Assembly: GCA_003131985.1 (NCBI GenBank)
Contig: PKWH01000307.1
Location: 1 to 6,115 of the forward strand
Reading direction: 5' to 3'
DNA length: 6,115 bases
DNA from: Acidobacteriota bacterium
GTDB lineage: Bacteria; Acidobacteriota; Terriglobia; Acidiferrales; UBA7541
Shown here: one piece after another, positions 5,781 through 6,115 of the stretch
How positions within the stretch are numbered: the stretch's first letter is position 1
Layout of the letters: the number at the start of each line of letters is the position of its first letter
Position numbers and translations under genes: made by a program
Notes under the pieces: model-generated
Seen by the model: the letters and a program-made list of their open reading frames with translations, nothing else
Told to the model about the DNA's origin: nothing
Database searches by the model: none

Positions 5781-6115
5781 ATGGAAACGCCGCAGCAATA
5801 CACCCAGCGCATCGTTAGCCATACGGCTGGTCAAGAACCTCTAAAGATTCAGGCCGCAACCCCGAAGAAAATCCGGCGTCTCCTGGGCCGTGCCACAACG
5901 TCGAAATTGCGCAAGCGCCCCGCTCCGGGCAAATGGTCGATTGCGGAAATTGTCGTCCATCTGGCCGACGCCGAAATTGCCGGTGCGTGGCGAATGAGGC
6001 TCATCTTGGGCGCTCCAGGTTGCCCTGTGGCTGCATTCGACCAAGACGCGTGGGTCGCGGCGCTTCACTACGACAAGCGAGACCCGCGCAAAGCTCTGGA
6101 GCAATTCCGCGTACT
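5781..6115 (+). CDS. DinB-like (DinB_2) four-helix protein, C-terminus cut off by window edge
   Basis: I translated 111 codons with no stop before the window ends; such proteins are usually about 150-180 residues. The pattern GKWSIAEIVVHLADAE (50-65) with H60, then AWRMRLILG (69-77), FDQDAWVAALHYDKRDP (86-102) and ALEQFRV (105-111) is typical of the DinB_2 superfamily, a four-helix bundle that usually binds a divalent metal through three histidines. Only the first ligand (H60) is in view; the others would lie in the missing part. Members include thiol transferases and damage-inducible proteins, but most are uncharacterised, so substrate and pathway cannot be told. Two adjacent ATGs exist; 5781 is chosen for ribosome binding site spacing, and 5778 would add one Met. 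It is divergent from the J-like operon. Confidence 0.85.
   Translation, partial: METPQQYTQRIVSHTAGQEPLKIQAATPKKIRRLLGRATTSKLRKRPAPGKWSIAEIVVHLADAEIAGAWRMRLILGAPGCPVAAFDQDAWVAALHYDKRDPRKALEQFRV

Noticed and set aside
5841..6104. Minus-strand open frame at the right end
   Set aside because: Antisense to the DinB-like frame, which shows conserved family motifs and a strong ribosome binding site.
1..6115. Defence island, mobile element, CRISPR array or biosynthetic cluster
   Set aside because: No transposase, integrase, terminal inverted repeats, spaced repeats, nuclease or toxin motifs were found; gene content is largely housekeeping.

Overview
The window looks like a piece of bacterial chromosome carrying mostly housekeeping genes. 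Seven protein-coding genes are supported. Five are complete and two run off the window ends. The moderately GC-rich sequence suggests a soil- or sediment-type bacterium. So do the FmdB-like zinc ribbon with a long Ser/Lys tail, the DinB-like protein and the J-domain/propeller pair. Acidobacteriota is my best guess, but this rests on general resemblance and not on a decisive marker.

Layout from left to right: (1) 3' part missing, minus strand: rsmI, the 16S rRNA C1402 2'-O-methyltransferase (start at 656). (2) 790-1185 plus: FmdB-type zinc-ribbon protein with a repetitive Ser/Lys/Glu tail, read from a TTG start. (3) 1200-2102 minus: galU, UTP-glucose-1-phosphate uridylyltransferase, tail-to-tail with the zinc-ribbon gene only 14 bp away. 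(4) 2296-3417 plus: tsaD, the tRNA t6A37 threonylcarbamoyltransferase. (5) 3458-4621 minus: a cytoplasmic seven-bladed WD40-like propeller. (6) 4697-5461 minus: a coiled-coil protein with a J-like HPD segment, upstream of the propeller and probably on the same transcript. (7) 5781 to the right end, plus: N-terminal two-thirds of a DinB-like four-helix protein.

Most genes change strand relative to their neighbour, so most are probably single-gene transcripts. The only likely operon is J-like protein to propeller. Two genes act on translation fidelity (RsmI on rRNA, TsaD on tRNA) and one supplies UDP-glucose for envelope polysaccharides. The J-like and propeller proteins have no assigned function. 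I infer that they may work together, perhaps with DnaK.

The only gene-free stretch over 300 bp (5462-5780) lies between the divergent J-like and DinB-like genes. It holds three imperfect inverted repeats. The right-hand one coincides with a candidate promoter for the DinB-like gene. I see no mobile element, tRNA, rRNA, CRISPR array or defence system. The least understood parts are the J-like/propeller pair and this structured intergenic region.
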